DNA of 64,000 nt from Acidimicrobiales bacterium (GTDB taxonomy: Bacteria > Actinomycetota > Acidimicrobiia > Acidimicrobiales > SHLQ01): positions 209,665-273,664 of the forward strand of contig JAHDCX010000005.1 of assembly GCA_020629635.1 (NCBI GenBank), read 5' to 3'. The position numbers and the translations under genes are program-made. Within the stretch, counting starts at the first letter, position 1; every line of letters starts with the position of its first letter. The notes under the pieces are model-generated. The model had not been told where the DNA came from. It saw only the letters and a list, made by a program, of their open reading frames with translations, and made no database searches. Positions 1 to 6,732 of the stretch are shown in pieces.

Positions 1-603
1 GACCCATCTCTCCCAGAAGCAACGATCGTGTGCGACACGGCCGGCACCTACGAGCTTGCGCTCGTTGCCGAGGATGGCAACGGCGGAGTCGTTGCTGGAT
101 TGGCCGTCGTCGAAATCTCGGGCGACCCCGGCGGTCCAGCCGAATGCGTTGCGTCGTCGTTGAGTGATGGTCGTGTCGAGGTGACGTGGTCGTCGTTCAA
201 CGGTGAGGACGACAACTATCAGTTGCGGGCCGACGGTGATTGGCGGGCGTCGGTGTCTGCCGCCGGCGAGTTGCGTTGGGTCGACGACTATCCGGTCGCG
301 GGGACCGTGTACACGGTGCGTTCTGCTGAGGCCGCTGGCCGTGTCGATCAGACGTGTTCGGTGACGACGGGTGATGTCACGCCTCGACCCGCGTGCGTGT
401 TGGAGGAGTTCTCTGATGGCACGGTTCGGTTGACGTGGGATGCGCGTGACATCGAGAACGACAACTATCAGGTCCGGGTGGATGGTCGTTGGCGGGCGTC
501 GGTGCCTGCGGATGGGCCGTTGTCGTGGACGGGTGTTGGTGGTGTCGAGCACATTGTTCGTAGCGATGAGCTCGGCGCCCGCCTCGACATGACGTGTGAG
601 TAG
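1..603 (+). CDS. Secreted FN3-like module protein, C-terminal fragment
   Basis: The reading frame is open from the first base, so this is the C-terminal 200 residues of a longer protein whose start lies left of the window. Two copies of a roughly 75-residue module are visible. Each starts near a Cys (AECVAS, PACVLE), runs through a VTW/LTW strand and a DNYQ(L/V)R.DG.WRASV core, and ends at RSxExxxRxDxTC. The arrangement resembles a fibronectin type III fold with an added Cys pair, and suggests an extracellular or surface protein. The same module recurs in the gene at 1597. The function is unknown. A strong hairpin follows the stop codon. Confidence 0.7.
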   Translation, partial: DPSLPEATIVCDTAGTYELALVAEDGNGGVVAGLAVVEISGDPGGPAECVASSLSDGRVEVTWSSFNGEDDNYQLRADGDWRASVSAAGELRWVDDYPVAGTVYTVRSAEAAGRVDQTCSVTTGDVTPRPACVLEEFSDGTVRLTWDARDIENDNYQVRVDGRWRASVPADGPLSWTGVGGVEHIVRSDELGARLDMTCE

Positions 604-614
604 CCGGTCTGCGG

Positions 615-648
615 CGGATCGGGCGCCGAATAGGGCGAGCCCGATCCG
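615..648. terminator. Bidirectional hairpin between convergent genes
   Basis: A 10-base perfect inverted repeat (CGGATCGGGC / GCCCGATCCG) with a 14-base loop lies between the stop of the FN3-like gene and the stop of the gene on the opposite strand. There is no T-tract on either side. The position suggests a shared terminator. Confidence 0.6.
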
Positions 649-668
649 TCGCGGCTGGTGCCCCGAGG

Positions 669-1073
669 TCAGGGAACGGCGTGGTCGGAGACCGGCGTGT
701 CCTGACTGAACGTGTTGCGCCAGATCCCATCGTCGGACCGCTGCCACAGCGAGCTCACCCACATCTGTTCGTCGACCGAGGCGCCGGGTCGACGGTACGT
801 GGCGAGATAGCAGAGCAGAGCGGCCTCCCGAGCGACGGCCACCGATCGTGCGTCGCTGAGCTCGAAGGAGACGACCGTCGGCCCGTCAAGGAGCTGGTCG
901 ACGTGTTCGTCCTTGGTCGCGTATCCCGAGGGATAGAGCCCGAGGAAGTCGTCGTCGAGTGCAGCTGCATCGGCACCCGAGTCGCCGTCGACGAGCGCTC
1001 GCCAGACGGCTCGTTCCAGATCGAGGAGCTCGTCGAGCGTGATCGCTCGGTCCGAGGCGTCTGCCGAGCTCAC
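669..1073 (-). CDS. SnoaL/DUF4440-like protein
   Basis: This 134-residue protein has the pattern of the NTF2-like DUF4440/SnoaL group: an N-terminal helix (LDELLDLERAVWRALVDGD), an acidic DDDFLGL stretch, then strands ending at WQRSDDGIWRNTF, where family members end. Members are ligand-binding folds, sometimes isomerases or calcium-binding; no substrate can be read here. I place the start at the GTG whose G-T-G-A overlaps the TGA stop of the upstream membrane gene, which implies coupled translation. A GTG 15 bases further upstream is possible. Confidence 0.6.
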   Translation of the reverse strand: MSSADASDRAITLDELLDLERAVWRALVDGDSGADAAALDDDFLGLYPSGYATKDEHVDQLLDGPTVVSFELSDARSVAVAREAALLCYLATYRRPGASVDEQMWVSSLWQRSDDGIWRNTFSQDTPVSDHAVP

Positions 1074-1525
1074 GCCGGAAGCGGACACGACGTCTGCTGG
1101 TACGTGGAGAGTCGGGTGCGGAGCGCCCACAGCACCAGACCGATCGCCGCGAGACCGACGAAGGGCTGGACCGGTGCCCACCAACTGAGCGCGCCGCCCG
1201 TGCCCAGCAGCGCGACGACGAGCTGGTTGCAGACCGGGCAACCGACGGCGAGGAAGGACACGAAGCCGCCCCAGACGGTGCGGACGTCGTCTCGTTCTTC
1301 TTCTGCGGAATGCGACGCCGGCAACCGGATCGCGAAGACGAGTCCGATCAACGCCGAGGTGATGGCCCAGATCAGATAGTCGATCGGCCGGGTTTCGACC
1401 GGACGACCGAAGATCGGCGTGTCGATCAGATCCGACGGGACACCGATGAAGACCGCCGCCACGAGGGCGTACGGGATCGCCCGGAGATAGGTGACCGGGG
1501 CGAGCGCACGAAGCGAGCCGAACAT
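1070..1525 (-). CDS. Small integral membrane protein with CPVCN motif
   Basis: This 151-residue protein has about four hydrophobic segments (around residues 13-30, 48-65, 86-108 and 118-136). The third contains GCPVCNQLVVALLG, a Cys-x-x-Cys pair inside a membrane segment, followed by a Trp/Pro-rich turn. I recognise this as a conserved actinobacterial membrane family without an assigned function. CxxC in the membrane could bind metal or act in thiol chemistry, but that is inference. It precedes, and overlaps by four bases, the DUF4440-like gene. TAGCCT lies seven bases before the ATG, indicating a leaderless start. Confidence 0.65.
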   Translation of the reverse strand: MFGSLRALAPVTYLRAIPYALVAAVFIGVPSDLIDTPIFGRPVETRPIDYLIWAITSALIGLVFAIRLPASHSAEEERDDVRTVWGGFVSFLAVGCPVCNQLVVALLGTGGALSWWAPVQPFVGLAAIGLVLWALRTRLSTYQQTSCPLPA

Positions 1526-1538
1526 CGCACAAAGGCTA
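1523..1538 (-). promoter_or_regulatory. Leaderless -10 element (TAGCCT-7-ATG)
   Basis: On the minus strand TAGCCT sits seven bases upstream of the ATG of the CPVCN membrane gene. No Shine-Dalgarno sequence is visible, consistent with transcription starting at or next to the start codon. Confidence 0.5.
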
Positions 1539-1596
1539 GGGCTTCAGCTTTCGGGCGTCCTGCCGACCACTGCCGGGAGACTTTCGTGGAGGTGTG

Positions 1597-3198
1597 ATGC
1601 GGCAGTACCGCACACAGATGTTGGTCGGCGTCGCCATGGTGGCGCTGCTGTTGGCCGGGGTGTTGGCGGTCAGCGTCGATCGAGCCGAGCCCGCCGATGC
1701 CACGGCGTTCGCATGCGTCAAGGCCCCATTCCAGAACGGGCTCGAGCTTCGGCTGTCTGGCCTCGACGGAGTCGCTGGCACCTATGCGGTTCGTCAGAAC
1801 GATCGGTACCACTCGACCTCGGAGACGCTCACCGACTCGTTCATCGAAGGGTCGGTTGAGGATGACTGGACGCTTCGGCTCCGAGGCCCGGAGATCCCCG
1901 ACCCGTACCTGACGCTGCCGTGCCTTCTCGAAGCCGACGCGCTGTGCACGGTGATCCCGACCGACGATGGCGCCCGACTGGAGTTCAACGGCCTCGACGA
2001 AGCGGACCGGATCGCCGTCCGCAAGAACGGCCGCTGGCTGGCCAACACGACCGGCGCGTCCGCCAGCCTCCGCGTCGACGGCGGCATCGACGACACGTGG
2101 GAACTCCGGATCCGCGGAACCCGTTGGACGAGTCCGTTCGAGTCGACGACATGTCTCGCTCCGGCGACACCTCCGGTCGGCACCGCGTTCTGTCAGGTGA
2201 TCGAGACCGGGCTGGTGTGGTCCAACGCCGAAGTCGACTCGTACCAGGTCCGCAAGGACGGTGCGTGGGTCACCGAAACCCGACGACGGGCCTTCGAGAC
2301 CGACGATCTCGATGCACAGTGGCTGATTCGGTACCGCAGTGCGGGGCGGGTGGTCGACGAGCCGTGCGTGTCGGCCGACGACGTCGAGATCGATCCGGCG
2401 GGACCCTGCCTGTTTGACGGCGAGCTCGTCGAGAGCGTCCTGAACGGTGCGCAGTGTGATGTCATCGCCCGCTCGCTCGGTGCCGAAGGTTCGCCGTTGC
2501 CGACGACCGACCCCTGCGATCGCAGCTACCCGGTCTTGTGCGTCGACGGTACGGCCACGTGGCTCTGGCTGTCGGTGGTGCCGACCGCCGAAGATCTCGC
2601 CGCTTTCCCGGACGTGAGAACCCTCTACGTCGTCCCGATCACCGACGATGTCCACGATCTCACGGCCGTCACGACGATGACCGAACTCGAGTACCTCTAC
2701 GTCGCGTCGCTCACGATGGAAGAGCTCCCCCGCGACATCGGCCGCCTCGAAAATCTGCTCGAGCTCCGAATCCTCGAGGCGCCGCAGCTCACCCGACTCC
2801 CCGACGAGATCGGTGAGCTGACGAAGCTGATCTCCCTGCACATCGGCGAACACCAGGGTCTGCGCGACCGGGTGGAGGTGCCAATCGAGCGGCTACCGGA
2901 TTCGATCGGTGACCTCGTGTACCTGCGCGAGCTCGAGCTCGAAGGCACCAACATCTCCGTGCTCCCGGCGTCGATCACGGGACTGGTCAGCCTGTCGACC
3001 CTCGACGTCTCGGACACCCTCATCCGGGGCGACCTTGCCGCTCAGCAGCTGGTGCTCGGTGACCCCGAAGACGTTCCCTTCGACATCATCTGGTGGAACG
3101 GCGAAGGCGACTGCCCGGTCTGGACCACGAACACGACCTGGAATGCGTGGCAACTGCGCAACGATCCAACGTGGAGCGACTGCCAGACGGCGCGTTGA
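1597..3198 (+). CDS. Secreted Cys-bounded module / leucine-rich repeat protein
   Basis: The protein has 533 residues. An N-terminal hydrophobic stretch (MLVGVAMVALLLAGVLAV) is a signal peptide or anchor. Residues 35-260 hold three copies of the module seen in the first gene (cores YAVRQNDRYH, IAVRKNGRWLA, YQVRKDGAWV), each closed by a Cys. A Cys-rich linker follows. Residues about 340-470 are leucine-rich repeats of the plant-like/bacterial type (LEYLYVASLTMEELPRDIG, LRELELEGTNISVLP). The C-terminus is Trp/Cys-rich. An extracellular binding or adhesion role is likely but inferred. GGAGG four bases before the ATG fixes the start; the GTG just before it is too close to the SD. Confidence 0.75.
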   Translation: MRQYRTQMLVGVAMVALLLAGVLAVSVDRAEPADATAFACVKAPFQNGLELRLSGLDGVAGTYAVRQNDRYHSTSETLTDSFIEGSVEDDWTLRLRGPEIPDPYLTLPCLLEADALCTVIPTDDGARLEFNGLDEADRIAVRKNGRWLANTTGASASLRVDGGIDDTWELRIRGTRWTSPFESTTCLAPATPPVGTAFCQVIETGLVWSNAEVDSYQVRKDGAWVTETRRRAFETDDLDAQWLIRYRSAGRVVDEPCVSADDVEIDPAGPCLFDGELVESVLNGAQCDVIARSLGAEGSPLPTTDPCDRSYPVLCVDGTATWLWLSVVPTAEDLAAFPDVRTLYVVPITDDVHDLTAVTTMTELEYLYVASLTMEELPRDIGRLENLLELRILEAPQLTRLPDEIGELTKLISLHIGEHQGLRDRVEVPIERLPDSIGDLVYLRELELEGTNISVLPASITGLVSLSTLDVSDTLIRGDLAAQQLVLGDPEDVPFDIIWWNGEGDCPVWTTNTTWNAWQLRNDPTWSDCQTAR

Positions 3199-3233
3199 CC
3201 CTCACCCGCCCTCGAATCCGTCGCGGCGTCGAC

Positions 3234-3248
3234 GAGACTGCAGGCATG
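3234..3248 (+). promoter_or_regulatory. Leaderless -10 element (GAGACT-6-ATG)
   Basis: GAGACT is followed by six bases and the ATG of the sugar-dehydrogenase-like lipoprotein gene. This hexamer at this spacing recurs before many starts in the window. Confidence 0.5.
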
Positions 3249-4286
3249 AGACAACGAGCGGTCGCCGCACTCCTGCTTGCTGTGGCGCTCGGGGCATGTG
3301 GCGACGATCTGGCGGTCGATCCACAGCAGGCGCTCGATCCTCGACTCGGCGACGCCTCGGTCGAAGAAGGCCTGCGCGTCGACGTTGTTGTCGACGGTCT
3401 GGTGGGCCCGACGCAGTTCGTCGTCGACGGGAACGACTTCGTGGTGGCTCAGATCAACGGCGGCGAAAACGACGCACAGGGTCAGGTCATCCGCGTCTCA
3501 GCTCGAGGCGGTAGCCCGGTCGTTCTGGTGGATGGCCTCGACAAGCCCACCGGCGTCGCCGTGGTCGACGGGGAGCTGTGGATCATGGAGCGCGATCGGT
3601 TGACTCGCGGACCCCTCGGCGGCGAACGCCAGATCGTCATCGACGACCTCCCGAACAACGGCCGATCCGAGGGAACACTCACCGTTCTCCCCGACGGGAG
3701 GCTGCTCTTCGACACGTCCGGCTCGAAACGCGGATCGGACGTCGTCGACGGTTCGGGACGGCTGTTCACCGTCGATCCCGCCGACCCCGACGCGTTACCC
3801 GTCGAGTACGCCGAGGGGTTCAAGCACGCGTACGCCCACGTCGTCGACGACGACGGCACCCTCTGGACGACAGAGATGACCGACGGCCGTTTCGACGACG
3901 AACCGGCGACCGACGAAGTCGTGGCGGTGGCCGAAGGCGTCGACCACGGCTGGCCGCATTGTGTCGGCAACAACCGCATCGTGGACGAATTCGGCGGCTC
4001 GGCCGAACGCTGCTCAACCGTTCCGGGATCGCAGGCCGTCTTCGACCCGTCGGCCACGCCGACCGGGATCGCCGTGTCGCCATTCGAGCCGGACACCTTG
4101 CTCGTCGCGCTCTGGAACGAGCGTCGCATCGTGGCGCTCCGCTCGACCGAGTCGGTCAACCCGGTGCCGGTGCGCACGTTGGTGAGTGATCTCGACCGAC
4201 CCCAGCATCTGGTCACGGTCGGCGACGACGTCTACGTCTCGGACTTCGGTTCGGGGCTGGTCCTTCGCCTCTCGTCCGATTCCTGA
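3246..4286 (+). CDS. Glucose/sorbosone dehydrogenase-like beta-propeller lipoprotein
   Basis: The 346-residue protein begins with a lipoprotein signal (LLLAVALGACG, lipobox Cys near residue 18), so it should be anchored on the outer face of the membrane. The mature part has repeated beta-propeller blades (GLVGPTQFVVDGNDFVVAQ, GLDKPTGVAVVDGELW, GWPHCVGNN, PTGIAVSPFEP, LDRPQHLVTVGDDVYVSDFG), the layout of the PQQ-dependent sugar dehydrogenase / ScyD-ScyE superfamily. The GVDHGWPHC block is characteristic of that group. No cofactor or substrate can be assigned. The start is chosen by the signal peptide and the -10 six bases upstream. Confidence 0.7.
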   Translation: MRQRAVAALLLAVALGACGDDLAVDPQQALDPRLGDASVEEGLRVDVVVDGLVGPTQFVVDGNDFVVAQINGGENDAQGQVIRVSARGGSPVVLVDGLDKPTGVAVVDGELWIMERDRLTRGPLGGERQIVIDDLPNNGRSEGTLTVLPDGRLLFDTSGSKRGSDVVDGSGRLFTVDPADPDALPVEYAEGFKHAYAHVVDDDGTLWTTEMTDGRFDDEPATDEVVAVAEGVDHGWPHCVGNNRIVDEFGGSAERCSTVPGSQAVFDPSATPTGIAVSPFEPDTLLVALWNERRIVALRSTESVNPVPVRTLVSDLDRPQHLVTVGDDVYVSDFGSGLVLRLSSDS

Positions 4287-4295
4287 CGGTCGAGC

Positions 4296-5414
4296 TCAGC
4301 TGGCGGCCAGGTACTCCGACACGAGCGGCAGTCCAGCCTCGAGGACTTCGGTGTGGTTCGCGTAGCCGATCCGAACGGTGCCCTCCGCCTCCAGAGCGCT
4401 TCCCGGCAGGAGCATCACTCCGGTGGCGTCGAGCAGCCCGATGCAGAACTCCCGAGACGAGACGTCGACGTCGAGATGGAGCAACGCGGTCGTTCCGGCC
4501 TTCGGCTGCACCCACGACACCCGCGGCTCTTCGTCGACCCACGCCGACAGAATCGCGAGATTGGTGCGCGTGATGCGGCGGCTGCGTTCGAGCAGAACAG
4601 ACGCTTGCTCGAGCGCGATCGCGGCAAGGTGGTCGTCGATCATGCCAACGCTGATCGTGCTGTAGTCGCGATGGTGTGCGACCGCCTGAATGAGTTGGGC
4701 CGGGGCGGCGATCCACCCGAGGCGAAGCCCCGCGAGGGAGAACGCCTTCGACATCGAGCCGGTGCTGATGCCCTTGTCGTAGAGGTCGGCCATCGACGGG
4801 CCGGTTCCGGGATCGGTCTGATTCGTACCCCGGTAGACCTCGTCGCACAGCACCCATGCGTCGGCCCGGCCCGCGATCTCCCCGATCGCCGCCAACATCG
4901 CTGCGTCCATCAGCGAGCCGGTCGGGTTGTTCGGATTGTTGATCGCGATCAACGAAGTCTGATCGGTGACGAGGCTGGCGAGCTCGTCGAGGTCGGGGAG
5001 GTACGCGTTGTCGGCTCGGAGTCGGAGGATCTGGACGTCGGCGCCGTAGCTCTGCGGGATCGAATAGTGCTGCTGGTACGTCGGTTGCACCGAGATCACC
5101 CGATCGCCCGGCTCGACAATCGTTTCGTGCACCAGCTTGTTCGCGCCGATCGCGCCGTGGGTCACGATCGTGTTGGCCGGTTCGATCGTGTCGTAGAGCG
5201 CCGCGATCGCTGCCCGCAACCGATCCGATCCTTCGATTGCTCCGTAGGTGAGGCGAAGGTCGGCAACGTCGTCGAGGGCCGCACGACCAACCCCGGTCAG
5301 CTCGAGGAGTTCGGCAACGGTGAGCGAGGCCACACACGTCTCGGCGAGGTTGTGGGTGCAGTGGTTCTCGAACTCGTTCATCCAGAGCTCGACCCCAAAC
5401 GGCTCGATCAGCAT
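4296..5414 (-). CDS. PLP-dependent aminotransferase, class I/II
   Basis: The 372-residue protein is a fold-type I aminotransferase. INNPNNPTGS (substrate carboxylate/PLP ring region), LCDEVYRG (the Asp and Tyr that hold PLP) and the Lys in SMSKAFSLAGLRLGW (Schiff base) are all present and in order. The C-terminal domain ends with TVRIGYANH, where the Arg binds the substrate carboxylate. The substrate is not determinable. The start is the ATG (MLIEPFG) six bases after CAGACT; an in-frame ATG further out would lie inside the promoter. The gene converges with the sugar-dehydrogenase-like gene, nine bases apart. Its promoter and first codons are duplicated at 6686-6712. Confidence 0.85.
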   Translation of the reverse strand: MLIEPFGVELWMNEFENHCTHNLAETCVASLTVAELLELTGVGRAALDDVADLRLTYGAIEGSDRLRAAIAALYDTIEPANTIVTHGAIGANKLVHETIVEPGDRVISVQPTYQQHYSIPQSYGADVQILRLRADNAYLPDLDELASLVTDQTSLIAINNPNNPTGSLMDAAMLAAIGEIAGRADAWVLCDEVYRGTNQTDPGTGPSMADLYDKGISTGSMSKAFSLAGLRLGWIAAPAQLIQAVAHHRDYSTISVGMIDDHLAAIALEQASVLLERSRRITRTNLAILSAWVDEEPRVSWVQPKAGTTALLHLDVDVSSREFCIGLLDATGVMLLPGSALEAEGTVRIGYANHTEVLEAGLPLVSEYLAAS

Positions 5415-5426
5415 GTGTCGAGTCTG
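5412..5426 (-). promoter_or_regulatory. Leaderless -10 element (CAGACT-6-ATG)
   Basis: CAGACT lies six bases before the aminotransferase ATG. The 27-base block from 5403 to 5429 that includes it is repeated exactly at 6686-6712. Confidence 0.5.
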
Positions 5427-5488
5427 GCCGAAACGCATCTCATCGGTCCGCCAAAGGGCCGCCGAATTCGGTTTCGCGCGGACGCCCT

Positions 5489-6016
5489 TCAGTCCACGAG
5501 CCCATCGACGTTGGCCAGCGATTCACGGTCTTTGCACGGGTGGCTGTCGGGCAACTCTTGGTTCCTGGGACTCGACCGGAAACCTTCGCTCACTCCACCG
5601 CCGAAGACGTAGTATTCGCCGATCTCGATGGTTTCGCCCCAGACAGTGATCGTTCTCCCGTCGGCAGAGACTACCGGTTCCATGTCTGTCTCGGTGAAGA
5701 ACAGGATGCTCTCGTCGACGACGAGACACCCTTGATCGCTCCACACGATCCCCGGGACTCTTGCTTCCAATCCGGCGCCGCGTTGAACCCAGAAAATGGA
5801 CTCTTGTTCGACAGTTCCCCACTCATCTGTCGGCTGGGCGCTCGTTGCGTTGGTGGACGGTTGAGTCGTCGTCGCCTCGCTCGTCGATTGCTCGGAAGAC
5901 CCGACATCGGGCGCCGTCGTAGCTGTGGCCTGCTCCGCGTCTTCGATGGTCGCAGTGCCTTGAGTACTGGAACATGCGACCAACAAGATGCTGCCGGCGA
6001 TCAGGGTTCGGATCAT
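5489..6016 (-). CDS. Small lipoprotein, paralog A
   Basis: The 175-residue protein has a lipoprotein signal (MIRTLIAGSILLVACSS, Cys at residue 15), then a Ser/Thr/Ala/Gln-rich linker of about 40 residues, then a compact domain (EWGTVEQESIFW to SLANVDGLVD). That domain contains GIVWSDQGCLVVDES and GRTITVWGETIEIGEYYVFGGG, which look like a small beta barrel. I do not recognise the family. The adjacent gene on the same strand is a clear paralog. CACGCT lies six bases before the ATG and overlaps one arm of a hairpin. Confidence 0.65.
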   Translation of the reverse strand: MIRTLIAGSILLVACSSTQGTATIEDAEQATATTAPDVGSSEQSTSEATTTQPSTNATSAQPTDEWGTVEQESIFWVQRGAGLEARVPGIVWSDQGCLVVDESILFFTETDMEPVVSADGRTITVWGETIEIGEYYVFGGGVSEGFRSSPRNQELPDSHPCKDRESLANVDGLVD

Positions 6017-6017
6017 G

Positions 6018-6046
6018 TCTTCAGCGTGAGGCCCCACGCTTGAAGA
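6018..6046. terminator. Hairpin between tandem lipoprotein genes
   Basis: TCTTCAGCGTG pairs with CACGCTTGAAGA (one bulged base) around a six-base loop. It ends one base before the start codon of lipoprotein A, so it is either the terminator of the upstream paralog or a structure covering lipoprotein A's own start. No T-tract is present. Confidence 0.4.
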
Positions 6047-6181
6047 ATCGCACAGACCGGGCTGAACGCATCGAGTGCGACGCCCCCGGGCGAACACCCG
6101 TCGCCGACGACGTCGAACGAGCTCCTCACCGCGAGCGACGGCGGCCTGTCGCCCGAATCTGGCTTCCCCGCGAACGATCTC

Positions 6182-6697
6182 TCATCGCACAAGCCCGTCG
6201 ACGAGCGCGAGGTACTCCTTGTCACGACATGGATGTGTGGCTGGAATTCCGGGATCGGATTGGGATCCACCGCCGAAGGTATAGGGATTGCCGATCTCGA
6301 TCGTTTCACCCCATACGTTGATTGTTCTCCCGTCTGCAGAGACGACGGGCTCGGTGTCTGTCGAGCTGAAGAACAGAACGCTCTCACCGACCACCAGACA
6401 CCCCTGGTCGCTCCAGACGATGCCGGAGATTCTTGCTTCCAATCCGCCGATGCGTTCTGACCAGAGGATCGATTCCTGTTGGACGATTCCCCACTCGTCT
6501 GCCGGCGAGGCACTCGTTGTGGTGGTGGACGGTTGAGTCGTCGTGGCCTCGCTCGTCGATTGCTCGGAAGACCCGCCATTGGGTGCCGTTGTTGGCGCCT
6601 CTTGTTGCTGGTCTTGGATTCTCGCGGTGCCTTCGGTGCTGGAGCATGCGACCAACAGAACGCTCCCGGCGATCAGAGTTCGGATCTCGATCAGCAT
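6182..6697 (-). CDS. Small lipoprotein, paralog B
   Basis: The 171-residue protein is a tandem paralog of the gene at 5489: the same signal (IRTLIAGSVLLVACSS), the same Thr/Ser-rich linker (SSEQSTSEATTTQPS is identical in both) and the same domain (GIVWSDQGCLVV, VVSADGRTI.VWGETIEIG). Its N-terminus, MLIE, and the DNA upstream match the aminotransferase start rather than paralog A, suggesting recombination replaced its 5' end. The function is unknown. The promoter is divergent from, and 9 bases away from, that of the methyltransferase gene at 6730. Confidence 0.65.
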   Translation of the reverse strand: MLIEIRTLIAGSVLLVACSSTEGTARIQDQQQEAPTTAPNGGSSEQSTSEATTTQPSTTTTSASPADEWGIVQQESILWSERIGGLEARISGIVWSDQGCLVVGESVLFFSSTDTEPVVSADGRTINVWGETIEIGNPYTFGGGSQSDPGIPATHPCRDKEYLALVDGLVR

Positions 6698-6709
6698 GTG
6701 TCGAGTCTG
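6695..6709 (-). promoter_or_regulatory. Leaderless -10 element (CAGACT-6-ATG)
   Basis: CAGACT is six bases before the ATG of lipoprotein B. It lies inside the 27-base block shared with the aminotransferase gene. Confidence 0.5.
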
Positions 6710-6717
6710 GCCCGTGG

Positions 6718-6732
6718 GAGACTCGGCTGGTG
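6718..6732 (+). promoter_or_regulatory. Leaderless -10 element (GAGACT-6-GTG)
   Basis: GAGACT is followed by six bases and GTG. This decides the start of the methyltransferase gene, which otherwise has an open frame extending far upstream. It faces the divergent promoter of lipoprotein B. Confidence 0.5.
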
